Source: UKL13-2 sp031431435 (GTDB lineage Bacteria; Pseudomonadota; Gammaproteobacteria; Burkholderiales; Usitatibacteraceae). From it: DNA of 64,000 nucleotides. Position 1 is the stretch's first letter. The number at the start of each line of letters is the position of its first letter. A program made the position numbers and the translations under genes. The stretch covers positions 1 to 64,000 of the forward strand of contig JANPDI010000263.1 in NCBI GenBank assembly GCA_031431435.1. Direction: 5' to 3'. Below the pieces are notes generated by a model that ran no database searches, was not told the DNA's origin, and worked only from the letters and a program-made list of their open reading frames with translations. This document shows positions 25,439-34,873 of this stretch, piece after piece.

Positions 25439-26545
25439 TTACGCACCCATCTCCCGCCGTACAAACTCATGAAAATGCACCATGCCATCTTCAAACGGCG
25501 TCTGGTATGGCCCCTGTTCGTCGCGCCCGGCCTGCCACAGCAACTTGCGGCCATCATTCATGCGTTGACAAATTTCTTCGTCTTCAACCGCAGTTTCCGC
25601 GTAGGCTCTTTGTTCGGCCTCGACAAACTCGCGCTCGAACAAGGCGATTTCTTCGGGGTAATAAAACTCGACAATGTTGGTGCATTTTTCCGGGCCGCGC
25701 GGCAGGATGGTCGAGACCACCAGCACATGCGGGTACCACTCGATCATGACGTTGGGATAGATCGTCATCCAAATGGCGCCGTACTTCGGCGGTTCACCAT
25801 TGCGGTAATTGAGCACCACATCGTGCCATTTTTTGTATGTTTCGGTTCCCGCGCGCGCCAACTTATTTTTGACGCCGACCACCTGCACGCTATACCAGTC
25901 GCCGTACTCCCACTCGAGCGAATCGCAGTCAACAAATCCGCCGAGGCCGGGATGAAATGGCTCGACGTGATAATCCTCCAGATACACTTCAATGAACGTT
26001 TTCCAGTTGAAGTTGTATTCGGTCACTTCCGCCTTGTCGAACACAAAGCCGGAAAAGTCGAGGTCCTTCGCCCATTTTATGTTAGCCAGATCATCAACAA
26101 TCGGATTCGGCCCCTCAAACAGCAGACCATTCCAGCGCGATAACGGCTTTTTTGGCAAATGCAAACACGGTTGCGCGTCGAAATGCGGTGCGCCCAGTAA
26201 CGTTCCGCGATTGTCATAGGTCCAGCGGTGCAAAGGACAAACAATGTTGCCCGATGACAATTGGCCGGCGCCATCAAGCATCACCGCCTGACGGTGTCGA
26301 CAAATATTCGACACGAGTTCGACGGATTCACCATTGTTGACGAGCGCCCACGCCGGCGTGTTCAACACGCGGTAGTCATTCTTGTTTGGCACCATCAACT
26401 CGTGGCCAACATAGACTGGCGCGCGCTGAAAAATGCGGGCGAGCTCCTGCTGATGGATGGCCGGATCGAAATACCAGCCCACGGGGAGCTGTGTTGTTGC
26501 AATGAAGGGCTTTGAGAGCTCGCGCTCGCCCAAAAGTTTGGACAT
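25439..26545 (-). CDS. Rieske non-haem iron oxygenase, alpha subunit type
   Basis: 368 residues from ATG 26545, preceded by GGAGG. The N-terminal Rieske domain has the [2Fe-2S] ligands Cys82/His84 (ICRHRQ) and Cys103/His106 (VCPLHRW). The catalytic domain has the mononuclear iron histidines His193 and His198 in EDYHVEPFHPG, and a candidate Asp ligand in the late ICQRMNDGR segment. Members include aromatic-ring hydroxylases and choline/betaine monooxygenases. No reductase or ferredoxin gene is adjacent, so the substrate is open. Confidence 0.88.
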   Translation of the reverse strand: MSKLLGERELSKPFIATTQLPVGWYFDPAIHQQELARIFQRAPVYVGHELMVPNKNDYRVLNTPAWALVNNGESVELVSNICRHRQAVMLDGAGQLSSGNIVCPLHRWTYDNRGTLLGAPHFDAQPCLHLPKKPLSRWNGLLFEGPNPIVDDLANIKWAKDLDFSGFVFDKAEVTEYNFNWKTFIEVYLEDYHVEPFHPGLGGFVDCDSLEWEYGDWYSVQVVGVKNKLARAGTETYKKWHDVVLNYRNGEPPKYGAIWMTIYPNVMIEWYPHVLVVSTILPRGPEKCTNIVEFYYPEEIALFEREFVEAEQRAYAETAVEDEEICQRMNDGRKLLWQAGRDEQGPYQTPFEDGMVHFHEFVRREMGA

Positions 26546-26867
26546 AGTCCTTACCTCCAATCAACACGTAGCTTCAAACTGCCGCGTCTTAACCAAAGTA
26601 AAAACGACACCCGGGCGATCGAGAAACTAGCTTTTAACTCTGCTTGCTCCGTCCCGACTCTGCTCTTTGTGCTTGAATTTGGAACCGGCAAAAGAGGGAT
26701 GTTGATTTTGCCAAAAAGCGGACAAGTTCGCAACCGAATCCCCCATTTTTCGCAATCTTTACCGCTTGCGCCTTCTCGGGGACCCCGGCAGCGCACCGAG
26801 GGAAAAGGACCACTTTCCGGTAAAATGACGGCTTTCGCGCCACGCGCGATGCCCGCGCCCGCCATCC
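26546..26867. other. Divergent intergenic region, no gene seen
   Basis: This 322-bp stretch separates the Rieske gene (minus) and xseB (plus) and should hold promoters for both. I see short runs such as GGTAAAATGACGG about 45 bp before xseB but no convincing -35/-10 pair, repeat or RNA. Confidence 0.5.
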
Positions 26868-27116
26868 ATGCCAAAAATTACCGACAAAGAACCCAAGAAT
26901 TTTGAGGCCGCCATGGCCGAACTCGATGCGTTGGTCGAAAAAATGGAAGCCGGGCAATTGCCGCTTGAAGAATCAATCACCGCTTACCAGCGCGGCACCG
27001 AACTGCTGAAATATTGCGAAAAAATTCTCGGCGAAGCCGAGCAACGCATACAGATTCTTGCGCCAGCAACGGCTGGCGGGCCGGCATCGCTGGAAGACTT
27101 CAAGCCATCTTTGTGA
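26868..27116 (+). CDS. xseB: Exodeoxyribonuclease VII small subunit
   Basis: 82 residues. The family core is NFEAAMAELDALVEKME, then QLPLEESITAYQRGTELLKYC, a helical hairpin that binds the large subunit XseA. The enzyme degrades single-stranded DNA. The stop overlaps the ispA ATG by one base (TGATG). The xseB-ispA-dxs order is classic in proteobacteria. Confidence 0.94.
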   Translation: MPKITDKEPKNFEAAMAELDALVEKMEAGQLPLEESITAYQRGTELLKYCEKILGEAEQRIQILAPATAGGPASLEDFKPSL

Positions 27117-28006
27117 TGGACGATTTCCAGGATTGGGCGCGCCGGATTGCCGGCAGCATGGAACAAACACTTGCTGAACTACTGCCTGCAAAGACCAGCC
27201 AGCCAAACCGTCTCCACGACGCGATGCGTTATTCCACCCTCGGCGGCGGCAAACGGGTGCGTCCAATGTTGGCGTTTGCCGCAGGCGAATTAACCGGTGC
27301 CGCCCCGGATCGCACCAAGATTGTTGCCGCGGCGGTTGAGATGATTCACGCTTACTCGCTCATCCACGATGATTTGCCGTGTATGGACAATGACGTGCTC
27401 AGACGGGGACGACCGACATGTCACATTGAGTTTGACGAGGCGACCGCGCTGCTTGCTGGGGACGCACTACAGGCAATGGCTTTCGAGATTGTAAGCGCCT
27501 ACACACTAAACGATGATACCGCTATTCAAGTCGAGCTGATTCGGCTGTTGGCAGAGGCCTGCGGATCGCGCGGCATGGCCGGCGGCCAGGCGATTGACTT
27601 GGGTAATGTGGGGAAAACGATCTCGTTGCCTGAGCTTGAGTTCATGCACATGCTCAAAACCGGCGCATTGATCCGCGCTTCAGTCACAATGGGCGCACTT
27701 TGTGGGCGCAGCATGTCGATCGACGAGCGCACAAAACTTGATCATTACGCAAAGTATGTCGGTCTTGCCTTTCAGGTGGTGGACGACATTTTGGATTGCG
27801 AGTCTAATACGGAGCAATTGGGCAAAACAGCAGGCAAGGATGAGGACGCAAACAAGCCGACCTATGTCAGTTTGATGGGTCTGGATGCGGCCAAACTTTT
27901 TGCCGATGAGCTGTTGAACAATGCGCACGACAGCCTGAACGTGTTTGACGCACGCGCTTCACGATTGCGCCAGCTGGCGGAATTTATTGTGCGCCGCGAC
28001 CACTAG
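27116..28006 (+). CDS. ispA: Farnesyl diphosphate synthase (polyprenyl synthetase)
   Basis: 296 residues from ATG 27116. The frame is open further upstream, but that part overlaps xseB. The first Asp-rich motif is SLIHDDLPCMDND, the second is FQVVDDILD, and the conserved GGGKRVRPML opening is present. It condenses IPP with DMAPP and GPP to make FPP, using precursors from the pathway that starts with the next gene, dxs. Confidence 0.94.
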   Translation: MDDFQDWARRIAGSMEQTLAELLPAKTSQPNRLHDAMRYSTLGGGKRVRPMLAFAAGELTGAAPDRTKIVAAAVEMIHAYSLIHDDLPCMDNDVLRRGRPTCHIEFDEATALLAGDALQAMAFEIVSAYTLNDDTAIQVELIRLLAEACGSRGMAGGQAIDLGNVGKTISLPELEFMHMLKTGALIRASVTMGALCGRSMSIDERTKLDHYAKYVGLAFQVVDDILDCESNTEQLGKTAGKDEDANKPTYVSLMGLDAAKLFADELLNNAHDSLNVFDARASRLRQLAEFIVRRDH

Positions 28007-28024
28007 CCTGCCCGCCTTAACAAA

Positions 28025-29971
28025 ATGACGACAAACACCAAATACCCGCTGCTCGACACCATCAACGACCCGGCCGATCTGCGCAAGCTGGATCGTCGTG
28101 AGCTTCCCGCGTTGTCGAAAGAATTGCGCGAATTCATCGTCGAATCAGTCTCAACCACAGGTGGGCATTTTTCGTCCAACCTCGGCACAGTCGAACTCAC
28201 CATTGCGCTGCATTACGTTTTTAATACGCCGGTGGACCGTCTTGTTTGGGACGTCGGCCACCAGACCTATGGGCATAAAATCCTCACCGGCCGCAAAGCC
28301 GGTATGCCCAAGTTGCGGCAAAAAGGCGGCATTGCCGGGTTTCCACGGCGTGAAGAATCAATTTACGACACCTTTGGCACCGCACATTCGTCGACGTCAA
28401 TATCCGCCGCGCTCGGCATGGCGGTCGCCGCGCGACTGTCAGGCGCGGTTGGCGAGAAACGGCGTCACGCCGTGGCGATCATTGGGGACGGCGCCATCAC
28501 AGCGGGCATGGCGTTTGAGGCGATGAACAACGTGGGGCGCGAAAACATCATCGTGATTCTGAATGACAACGACATGTCGATTTCGGAATCGATCGGCGCG
28601 CTTAACAATTATTTTGCCAAGCTGATGTCCGGCCAGTTTTATGCCGCAACCAAAAAGACCGCTGAAAAGGCGCTGCAATACACCCCGACCTTCAAGGAAA
28701 TTGCCAAGAAGCTTGAGGAACACGCCAAGGGCATGATCACGCCCTCGACGATGTTCGAGGAGTTTGGTTTTAATTACACCGGCCCGATTGACGGTCACAA
28801 TGTTGACGTCTTGATTGATACGCTCAACAACATCAAACAGCTTGACGGTCCGCAGTTTTTGCACGTGGTCACCAAAAAAGGCCAGGGCTACAAACTCGCC
28901 GAGGATGACCCGATCAACTATCACGGGCCGCCAAAATTTGACCCGAAGATCGGGCTGGTCAAAGCCGTTGCCGCGCCGGATGCCAAACCAAAGCCGACCT
29001 ATACCCAGATCTTCGGCGACTGGATCTGTGACATGGCGCGCGCCGACAGGCGTTTGATCGGCATCACGCCGGCGATGCGGGAAGGATCGGGCTTGGTCAA
29101 GTTTTCACAAGAATTTCCCGATCGCTATTTTGATACCGCCATTGCCGAGCAACACGCGGTGACGTTTGCCGCCGGACTGGCCGCCGATGGCATGCGCCCG
29201 GTGTTGGCGATCTATTCAACGTTTCTGCAGCGTGGTTACGACCAGCTTATTCACGACGTTGCAATTCAAAACCTGCCGGTTGTTTTTGCATTGGATCGCG
29301 GCGGACTTGTTGGTGCCGATGGGCCCACCCATCACGGCGCATTCGACCTGTCGTTTTTGCGCTGCATTCCGAATCTGGTGGTGATGACACCGGCGGATGA
29401 AAACGAATGCCGGCAAATGCTCACCACCGGCATGAGAATTGACCAACCTTCAGCGATCCGTTACCCGCGCGGCGCGGGGCCCGGCGCGGTGATTGACAAG
29501 GCACTGGTCACGCTGCCAATTGGCCGCGGCGTGGTGTTACACGAGGCGAAGGGTTTTGCAGTTGGCCAGAAAAAACTCCGCATTGCGATTCTGGCCTTTG
29601 GTTCGATGGTCAAACCTGCACTCGATGCGGCAGACGAGTTGAATGCAACGGTCGCCAATATGCGGTTTGTCAAACCAATCGATCATGAGCTAATTTTCAA
29701 ACTCGCCACCACCCACGATGTGATTGTGACCATCGAAGAGAACGTGGTGATGGGCGGCGCCGGCAGCGCCGTCTCCGAATCGCTCGCCGAACAGCGCCTG
29801 ACACTACCGGTGCTCCACCTTGGGTTGCCCGACCACTTTGTTGAACACGGCGACCCTGCCGTATTGTTGGCCGATTGCGGACTAAACCGCGATGGTATTT
29901 TAAAATCCGTCCGAAGCTGGTTGGCTGAAACCGACGCCAACTTCAACATCACCCATAAAGCGGCAAGTTGA
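28025..29971 (+). CDS. dxs: 1-deoxy-D-xylulose-5-phosphate synthase
   Basis: 648 residues, full length. It is the thiamine-diphosphate enzyme that makes DXP from pyruvate and glyceraldehyde-3-phosphate. Landmarks are DVGHQTYGHKILTGR, the TPP motif IIGDGAITAGMAFEAMNN, NYTGPIDGHNV, the transketolase centre FDTAIAEQHAVTFAAGLA and DRGGLVGADGPTHHG. It follows ispA by 18 bp and is the first step of the MEP isoprenoid pathway. Confidence 0.97.
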   Translation: MTTNTKYPLLDTINDPADLRKLDRRELPALSKELREFIVESVSTTGGHFSSNLGTVELTIALHYVFNTPVDRLVWDVGHQTYGHKILTGRKAGMPKLRQKGGIAGFPRREESIYDTFGTAHSSTSISAALGMAVAARLSGAVGEKRRHAVAIIGDGAITAGMAFEAMNNVGRENIIVILNDNDMSISESIGALNNYFAKLMSGQFYAATKKTAEKALQYTPTFKEIAKKLEEHAKGMITPSTMFEEFGFNYTGPIDGHNVDVLIDTLNNIKQLDGPQFLHVVTKKGQGYKLAEDDPINYHGPPKFDPKIGLVKAVAAPDAKPKPTYTQIFGDWICDMARADRRLIGITPAMREGSGLVKFSQEFPDRYFDTAIAEQHAVTFAAGLAADGMRPVLAIYSTFLQRGYDQLIHDVAIQNLPVVFALDRGGLVGADGPTHHGAFDLSFLRCIPNLVVMTPADENECRQMLTTGMRIDQPSAIRYPRGAGPGAVIDKALVTLPIGRGVVLHEAKGFAVGQKKLRIAILAFGSMVKPALDAADELNATVANMRFVKPIDHELIFKLATTHDVIVTIEENVVMGGAGSAVSESLAEQRLTLPVLHLGLPDHFVEHGDPAVLLADCGLNRDGILKSVRSWLAETDANFNITHKAAS

Positions 29972-29994
29972 CCTATTTGCCATTGAGGATTTGT

Positions 29995-30333
29995 ATGAGA
30001 AAAATGTTTGTCATTTTGTTGTCCGCCCTTGTTTCAAATGCCGCCATGGCACAAGAAAAGAAGGCCGCCGCGCCCGCGGCCCCAACAACGGCCACTGCAA
30101 CCGCGTCAACGCTGCCGCCGCCACCAAAGCATCAATGCAAAGGCCCTGAAGCGCTTGGAAAACTGGCCAGCAACAACCAGCAAAAACAATTTGTCAAAGA
30201 AATCGATGTGTATCGCGATTGTTTAATGGCGTATCGCGATGACATGAACAAACTCGCCAAAGCGACGGTTGATCAGGCGAACGCGGCGGTTGAAGAATTC
30301 AACGCTTATGTGGCCGAATTGAATAAAAAGTAA
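29995..30333 (+). CDS. Small secreted protein, uncharacterised
   Basis: 112 residues from ATG 29995, with GAGG six bases upstream. A signal peptide (1-19, NAAMAQ) is followed by an Ala/Pro/Thr linker and a short alpha-helical domain with two cysteines (HQCKGPEALG and YRDCLMAYRDDM). The helix ends in EFNAYVAELNKK. No family name is recognised. It lies 23 bp after dxs and before a strong terminator, so it probably ends that transcript. Confidence 0.75.
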   Translation: MRKMFVILLSALVSNAAMAQEKKAAAPAAPTTATATASTLPPPPKHQCKGPEALGKLASNNQQKQFVKEIDVYRDCLMAYRDDMNKLAKATVDQANAAVEEFNAYVAELNKK

Positions 30334-30353
30334 TCCACATTGCATCATCAACC

Positions 30354-30395
30354 CGTCAAACAAAACGCCGCATTCATGCGGCGTTTTGTTTGACG
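30354..30395. terminator. Bidirectional intrinsic terminator
   Basis: A perfect 42-bp inverted repeat with 19-bp arms (CGTCAAACAAAACGCCGCA) and a TTCA loop lies between the secreted-protein gene and the convergent GST gene. Confidence 0.9.
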
Positions 30396-30409
30396 GTGTC
30401 CGCCACCAT

Positions 30410-31114
30410 CTATGATTTGACCGTCGACTTGTCTTGGCCAAACAGAATTTTTCGTTGGGCATCCGTCATGGCGGCCACCGGTGTGCCATTCACAACTTCT
30501 TTTTTTGCATAGGCGCGGGTGGTGGCTGGGCGCGCCTTGATCAAGGCATGCCAGCGCGCCAGATGCGGAAAGTCCTTCATGTCCTGCCCCTGTCGTTCTG
30601 GAATGATCCACGGATAACACGCCATATCCGCAATGGTGTATTGCCTGCCGGTGATAAACACGCGACTGGCCAGTTGTTTGTTTAATACCCCATACAACCG
30701 CGACGTTTCCTTGGTGTAGCGGTCAATCGCATATGGAATTTTTTCAGGCGCGTAGTTGGCAAAGTGATGATTCTGGCCGAGCATCGGACCGAGCCCACCC
30801 ATCTGCCACATCAGCCATTGCAGGGTATCAACCTGCCCGCGCAAGTCCTTCGGAATAAATTTTCCGGTTTTACCGGCAAGGTACAACAAAATCGCACCCG
30901 ACTCAAATACGCTAATCGGTGCCTTGGCATCAACCGGCGCATGATCCACAATCGCCGGCATACGATTGTTGGGTGAAATCTTCAGGAAGTCCGGTTTGAA
31001 TTGTTCACCGATACCAATATTAACGCCGATGATCTTGTAGGCGATTTTTGCCTCTTCCAAAAACATGGTGATCTTGTGGCCGTTCGGGGTCGGCCAGTAA
31101 TAGAGGTCAATCAT
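30410..31114 (-). CDS. Glutathione S-transferase family protein (YfcG/Ure2p-like)
   Basis: 234 residues. The thioredoxin-like N-domain reads MIDLYYWPTPNGHKITMFLEE with Asn11 as the likely glutathione-contacting residue, then NNRMPAIVDH (cis-Pro) and FESGAILLYLAGK. The C-terminal helical domain has YTIADMACYPWI, the GST N-capping box. The TPNGxK opening is that of YfcG-type disulfide oxidoreductases rather than Ser/Tyr GSTs. It stands alone. Confidence 0.88.
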   Translation of the reverse strand: MIDLYYWPTPNGHKITMFLEEAKIAYKIIGVNIGIGEQFKPDFLKISPNNRMPAIVDHAPVDAKAPISVFESGAILLYLAGKTGKFIPKDLRGQVDTLQWLMWQMGGLGPMLGQNHHFANYAPEKIPYAIDRYTKETSRLYGVLNKQLASRVFITGRQYTIADMACYPWIIPERQGQDMKDFPHLARWHALIKARPATTRAYAKKEVVNGTPVAAMTDAQRKILFGQDKSTVKS

Positions 31115-31177
31115 TCGGGATTCCTTTTTTCATTTATGAAGCAATCACACATGTTTGCCTTAGGCTGTGCACGCAGT

Positions 31178-32257
31178 TCATTTGCCAAACGCGTTTACCG
31201 CCGCACGTTTGTATTGATCCGGCCATTCTACCGCCACGCCCAATGACGCCGCTGCATGCAGCGGCCAATAGGGATCACGCAACAATGCGCGCGCCAGAAA
31301 CACGCAGTCGGCATCACCGTCCGCGACAATCTGTTCGGCTTGCACCGGCTCGGTAATCAAGCCAACCGCGCCCGTTGCAATATTTACCTGTTCGCGAATG
31401 GCGCGTGCAAACGGCACCTGATATCCCGGCCGCACGGTTACCTTCGCATCGACCACTGCACCCCCGGATGAGACATCGATCAGATCGATGCCGATACGTT
31501 TGGCTTCTTTCGCAAACGCGATCGACTGCGACAAATCCCATCCACCATCCTTCCAATCAGTTGCTGATATGCGCACGAACACCGGCCAGTCAACCGGCCA
31601 GACATCGCGCACCGCAGTGGAGATCTCAAGACAAAAACGCATGCGGTTTTCCAATGATCCGCCGTACTGATCTTGGCGGTGGTTGGAAAACGGTGACAAG
31701 AATTGATGCGCCAGATAGCCGTGGGCCGCATGTACCTCGGCAACAACAAAGCCGGCCTCAAGCGAACGTTTTGCGGCCGCCGCAAACGCATCAATCACGG
31801 CACGAATCTCACTCACACTCATTTCATGCGGCACCGGGTATTTTTCCGAAAATGCTTGGTCGCTCGGCCCGACCACCGGCCAGCCGCCGTGTGCCGCATC
31901 AACCTTGCCGCTACCGCGCCACGGGGCATAGGTCGATGCCTTGCGTCCCGCGTGTGCCAGCTGGATTGCCGGCATACTGCCGTTGGCGTGAATAAACGCC
32001 GCGATTGGTTTCCATGCGTCTCGTTGCGCATCATTCCAGATACCGGCGTCTTCGGGCGAGATACGTCCGTCCGCCGTCACCGACGCCGCCTCGGTCATCA
32101 CCAGTGCCGCGCCGCCTACCGCGCGCGCACCCAGGTGCACCAGATGCCAGTCATTCGGCATGCCGTCGACACACGAGTATTGACACATGGGCGAGACAAA
32201 CACGCGGTTCTTGAATTGTGTCTGGCGAAGCGTAAACGGTGAAAAAAGCTGCGACAT
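31178..32257 (-). CDS. NADH:flavin oxidoreductase (old yellow enzyme, YqjM class)
   Basis: 359 residues from ATG 32257. It is an FMN-dependent ene-reductase of the short (YqjM/XenA) class: VFVSPMCQYSC carries the flavin-tuning cysteine, HAGRKAS and HAAHGYLAHQFLSPFSN are substrate-site segments, and YGGSLENRMRF is the family signature. It reduces activated C=C bonds. It is divergent from the MEST-like hydrolase gene with 18 bp between starts. Confidence 0.92.
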   Translation of the reverse strand: MSQLFSPFTLRQTQFKNRVFVSPMCQYSCVDGMPNDWHLVHLGARAVGGAALVMTEAASVTADGRISPEDAGIWNDAQRDAWKPIAAFIHANGSMPAIQLAHAGRKASTYAPWRGSGKVDAAHGGWPVVGPSDQAFSEKYPVPHEMSVSEIRAVIDAFAAAAKRSLEAGFVVAEVHAAHGYLAHQFLSPFSNHRQDQYGGSLENRMRFCLEISTAVRDVWPVDWPVFVRISATDWKDGGWDLSQSIAFAKEAKRIGIDLIDVSSGGAVVDAKVTVRPGYQVPFARAIREQVNIATGAVGLITEPVQAEQIVADGDADCVFLARALLRDPYWPLHAAASLGVAVEWPDQYKRAAVNAFGK

Positions 32258-32275
32258 GGTTATTTTTCTATAGAC

Positions 32276-33253
32276 GTGGTTTTTAACGATAATAGTATCC
32301 AAGAAAAACACACCGGCAAATGTATTTTGACCAAAGCTTTTTGTTCACTCGAAGACTGGCGTGCTGGTGGCGAGTATTTTCCGCACCGGTCCCACCGCGT
32401 ATTCTTCAAACGATCAATTCGCGATCTGCCACGCATCAACGACCGCCCGGTACTGTTGTTGATTCATGGCTTTCCGACCGCGTCATGGGATTGGTCGCCA
32501 ATGTGGTCGCAACTGGCGGCGCGATTTACGTTAATTGCGCCCGACTTGCTCGGCTTTGGGTTGTCGGCAAAGCCGCTCGACTACCAATACAGCATTCTCG
32601 ATCAGGCAGATTTATGTGAGGAGTTGTTGTTGCGCTTTCATGCCGAGCGCTATCACATCATGGCGCACGACTATGGAGACACCGTTGCGCAGGAGTTGCT
32701 GGCGCGCGCGCAAGACGGCTCGGCGCGGGTTGAGTTGAACAGTATTTGCCTGTTGAACGGCGGCCTTTTCCCGGAGACACACCGGCCGCGGTTTGTGCAG
32801 CGGCTGTTGCTGTCGCCGTTTGGCCCGATCGTGGCCAAACGCACCACCAAGGCGCGTTTTGCCGTCAATATGGCCAATATTTTTGGCCAAAACACCCAGC
32901 CGACAAAAGCGGAAATCGACGTGATGTGGGCGTTGATCAATGAAAACGACGGGCTGCTGGTGTTTCCAAAACTCATCGAATATATGCGTGAACGCCGTCG
33001 TTATCGCACGCGCTGGGTCGGCGCGCTGGTCAATGCAAAGGGCGACCAAACGCACCCCCAAATTCCAATACGATTGATCGACGGCGCGGACGACCCGGTC
33101 TCCGGCCGTCACATGGCGGAGCGTTATCGGCAAGTTGTTCCAGACGCGGACATCATGCTGCTTCATGGTGTCGGCCACTACCCGCAAATCGAGGCGCCCG
33201 AGATGGTGCTGCGTGGCTTTATTGATTTTGTTGATACCAGGCTCGACCGATGA
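32276..33253 (+). CDS. Alpha/beta hydrolase, MEST/PEG1-like
   Basis: 325 residues from GTG 32276; TTG 32327 is another possible start. The oxyanion motif is LLIHGFPTASWDW (64-73) and the nucleophile elbow is AHDYGDTVAQELLAR, with Asp132 where serine hydrolases have Ser. The late histidine is in GVGHYPQIEAPE. The HDYGD elbow matches the animal MEST (mesoderm-specific transcript) family and is related to epoxide hydrolases and haloalkane dehalogenases. The substrate is unknown. The TGA overlaps the start of the patatin gene (ATGA). Confidence 0.85.
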   Translation: MVFNDNSIQEKHTGKCILTKAFCSLEDWRAGGEYFPHRSHRVFFKRSIRDLPRINDRPVLLLIHGFPTASWDWSPMWSQLAARFTLIAPDLLGFGLSAKPLDYQYSILDQADLCEELLLRFHAERYHIMAHDYGDTVAQELLARAQDGSARVELNSICLLNGGLFPETHRPRFVQRLLLSPFGPIVAKRTTKARFAVNMANIFGQNTQPTKAEIDVMWALINENDGLLVFPKLIEYMRERRRYRTRWVGALVNAKGDQTHPQIPIRLIDGADDPVSGRHMAERYRQVVPDADIMLLHGVGHYPQIEAPEMVLRGFIDFVDTRLDR

Positions 33254-34386
33254 GCATGCTGTCGATTCAGGCGGGTCCGCGCGCCATTGCGCATATTCGC
33301 GAATACGGTTTACGTCCGGAGGACATTTCGATTGTCCCCGGCGCCGCCGGCGGGCCCAAAGGTCTCGGGCTGGCAAAGCTCGATGAGTGGCTGTTTGCCG
33401 ATTGGTTACCGCAGGGGTTTGCCAACCGCCAGGCACCGATTGATTTGATCGGCGCCTCAATCGGTGCGTGGCGGTTTGCGGCAGTTTGTCGTGGTAATCA
33501 CGGCGGCGTATTTTCGGCAGACGAGACACGCGAAACGTTGGTCTCGTTTGCCAACGCCTACAGCGAGCAATATTACCCGCGCCGGGTGAATGCGGCGTAC
33601 ATCACCGCGTATGCGCGCGACTTGATCAACAACCTGTTTGTTGGACGCATCCATGATGTGCTCTCGCATCCACATTACCGCCTGCATGTGCTGGCGGTGC
33701 GCGGCAAGGGTATTCTTGCCCGCGAACAACGTGGCCGCACCCACGCCGGTTATGCGCTGGCCGCACTCGCCAACGCGGTGGGACGCCAGCACCTGCGGCA
33801 TTTTCTGGATCGCACCTGGTTTTACAGCGGTGAACGTGAATTGACGCCGTTTGCCGGCGACGTGCGCGGCAAACGCGGCGGCGACCACAAATTTGACCCG
33901 TTTCATACCGAATATGCGCGGCTCAACGAAGCCAATTTCGGCGATTCACTCATTGCGTCCGGCTCGATTCCGCTGGTCCTCGAAGGCGTCAAACACATTG
34001 CCGGCGCCTCCGAAGGAACCTATTGGGACGGCGGCATTATCGACTATCACCTGCATCTGCCGTATGCACAGCGCGAAGGCCTGGTGCTGTATCCACACTT
34101 CACCAACAAGATTGTGCCGGGTTGGCTCGACAAAATGCTGCCGTGGCGCAAGGCGCGGGGTAAATGGCTGGACAACGTGGTGTTGGTCTCACCCACACGC
34201 GCGTACCTTGATCGATTGCCGATGAAAAAATTGCCCGACCGCAACGACTTCACACGCTATGTCGATGACTACGAGGGGCGCCTTAGATACTGGCGTTTTG
34301 CGATGGGTGAAAGTGCGCGGCTGCGCGACGAATTGGCGGGGCTGATTGCCGACGGGAGCATTGTTGACCGGCTGGCGCCGCTGTGA
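33250..34386 (+). CDS. Patatin-like phospholipase family protein
   Basis: 378 residues. The oxyanion-hole loop is PGAAGGPKGLGLAKLDEW (about 30-47), the nucleophile elbow is GASIGAWRFAA (Ser near 74), and the catalytic Asp lies in YWDGGIIDYH. Together these form the Ser-Asp dyad of patatin lipases. No signal peptide is seen, so it is cytosolic or membrane-peripheral. It is coupled to the MEST-like hydrolase by a 4-bp overlap, so the two probably act on related lipid or ester substrates. Confidence 0.88.
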   Translation: MSMLSIQAGPRAIAHIREYGLRPEDISIVPGAAGGPKGLGLAKLDEWLFADWLPQGFANRQAPIDLIGASIGAWRFAAVCRGNHGGVFSADETRETLVSFANAYSEQYYPRRVNAAYITAYARDLINNLFVGRIHDVLSHPHYRLHVLAVRGKGILAREQRGRTHAGYALAALANAVGRQHLRHFLDRTWFYSGERELTPFAGDVRGKRGGDHKFDPFHTEYARLNEANFGDSLIASGSIPLVLEGVKHIAGASEGTYWDGGIIDYHLHLPYAQREGLVLYPHFTNKIVPGWLDKMLPWRKARGKWLDNVVLVSPTRAYLDRLPMKKLPDRNDFTRYVDDYEGRLRYWRFAMGESARLRDELAGLIADGSIVDRLAPL

Positions 34387-34430
34387 GCCACCCATGCAGG
34401 CTCATCAAATCAAATCGTAAACTCGAGAGA

Positions 34431-34472
34431 GGACGGGCGTCTACAGACAATTTAGGCTGAAAATGCCCGCCG
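34431..34472. repeat. Copy of dispersed ~40-bp imperfect palindrome (copy C)
   Basis: GGACGGGCGTCTACAGACAA then TTTAGGCTGAAAATGCCCGCC lies between the convergent patatin gene and the small membrane-protein gene. It matches the consensus of the copies at 12156, 44989 and 50914 and may act as a terminator. Confidence 0.6.
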
Positions 34473-34482
34473 ATAAACGCGT

Positions 34483-34785
34483 TTACTTTGTGACTTTTAA
34501 TGCCTTGCCGATAAACGAGAGCAATGCAAACAGCGCCGTGGCCAACAGCATCGCACTAAACACGGTTGCCAGCGCCAATGGAATGCCGTCGAGTCCGACC
34601 GCCTTCCATGCCCACGACGAAAAAATCGCCGAAGGAACGGCGCAGCAGACGATCGCAAGAACCGAAAGTAAATAGAATTTCATCGGTGACGGGAGGTGGG
34701 TGTAAGAGCCGGCGAGATTTTTCGATGTAGACATTTTGCGCGTGTTTGGTGATATTTTTGAATAGTCTTTGTTGCCTAGCGTCAT
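34483..34785 (-). CDS. Small membrane protein, uncharacterised
   Basis: Up to 100 residues from ATG 34785; ATG 34734 or 34683 would give shorter forms and no start has a clear ribosome binding site. Two hydrophobic segments are visible: FYLLSVLAIVCCAVPSAIF and ALATVFSAMLLATALFALL, ending in a basic GKALKVTK tail. No family is recognised. It lies between patatin and metH, and the downstream palindrome could end its transcript. Confidence 0.5.
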   Translation of the reverse strand: MTLGNKDYSKISPNTRKMSTSKNLAGSYTHLPSPMKFYLLSVLAIVCCAVPSAIFSSWAWKAVGLDGIPLALATVFSAMLLATALFALLSFIGKALKVTK

Positions 34786-34873
34786 TTTACGCCGGACGCG
34801 CAGACTTGAGAGCGCAGAATTGCCGTATAAAGGGCGGCCTGACCGGACAATTGACCCAAGTCACAGAAATTCG

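Noticed and set aside
25424..26143. 239-residue plus-strand ORF
   Set aside because: It is antisense to the Rieske oxygenase gene, which has all metal ligands.
32612..33529. 305-residue minus-strand ORF
   Set aside because: It is antisense to the MEST-like and patatin genes, whose motifs are unambiguous.
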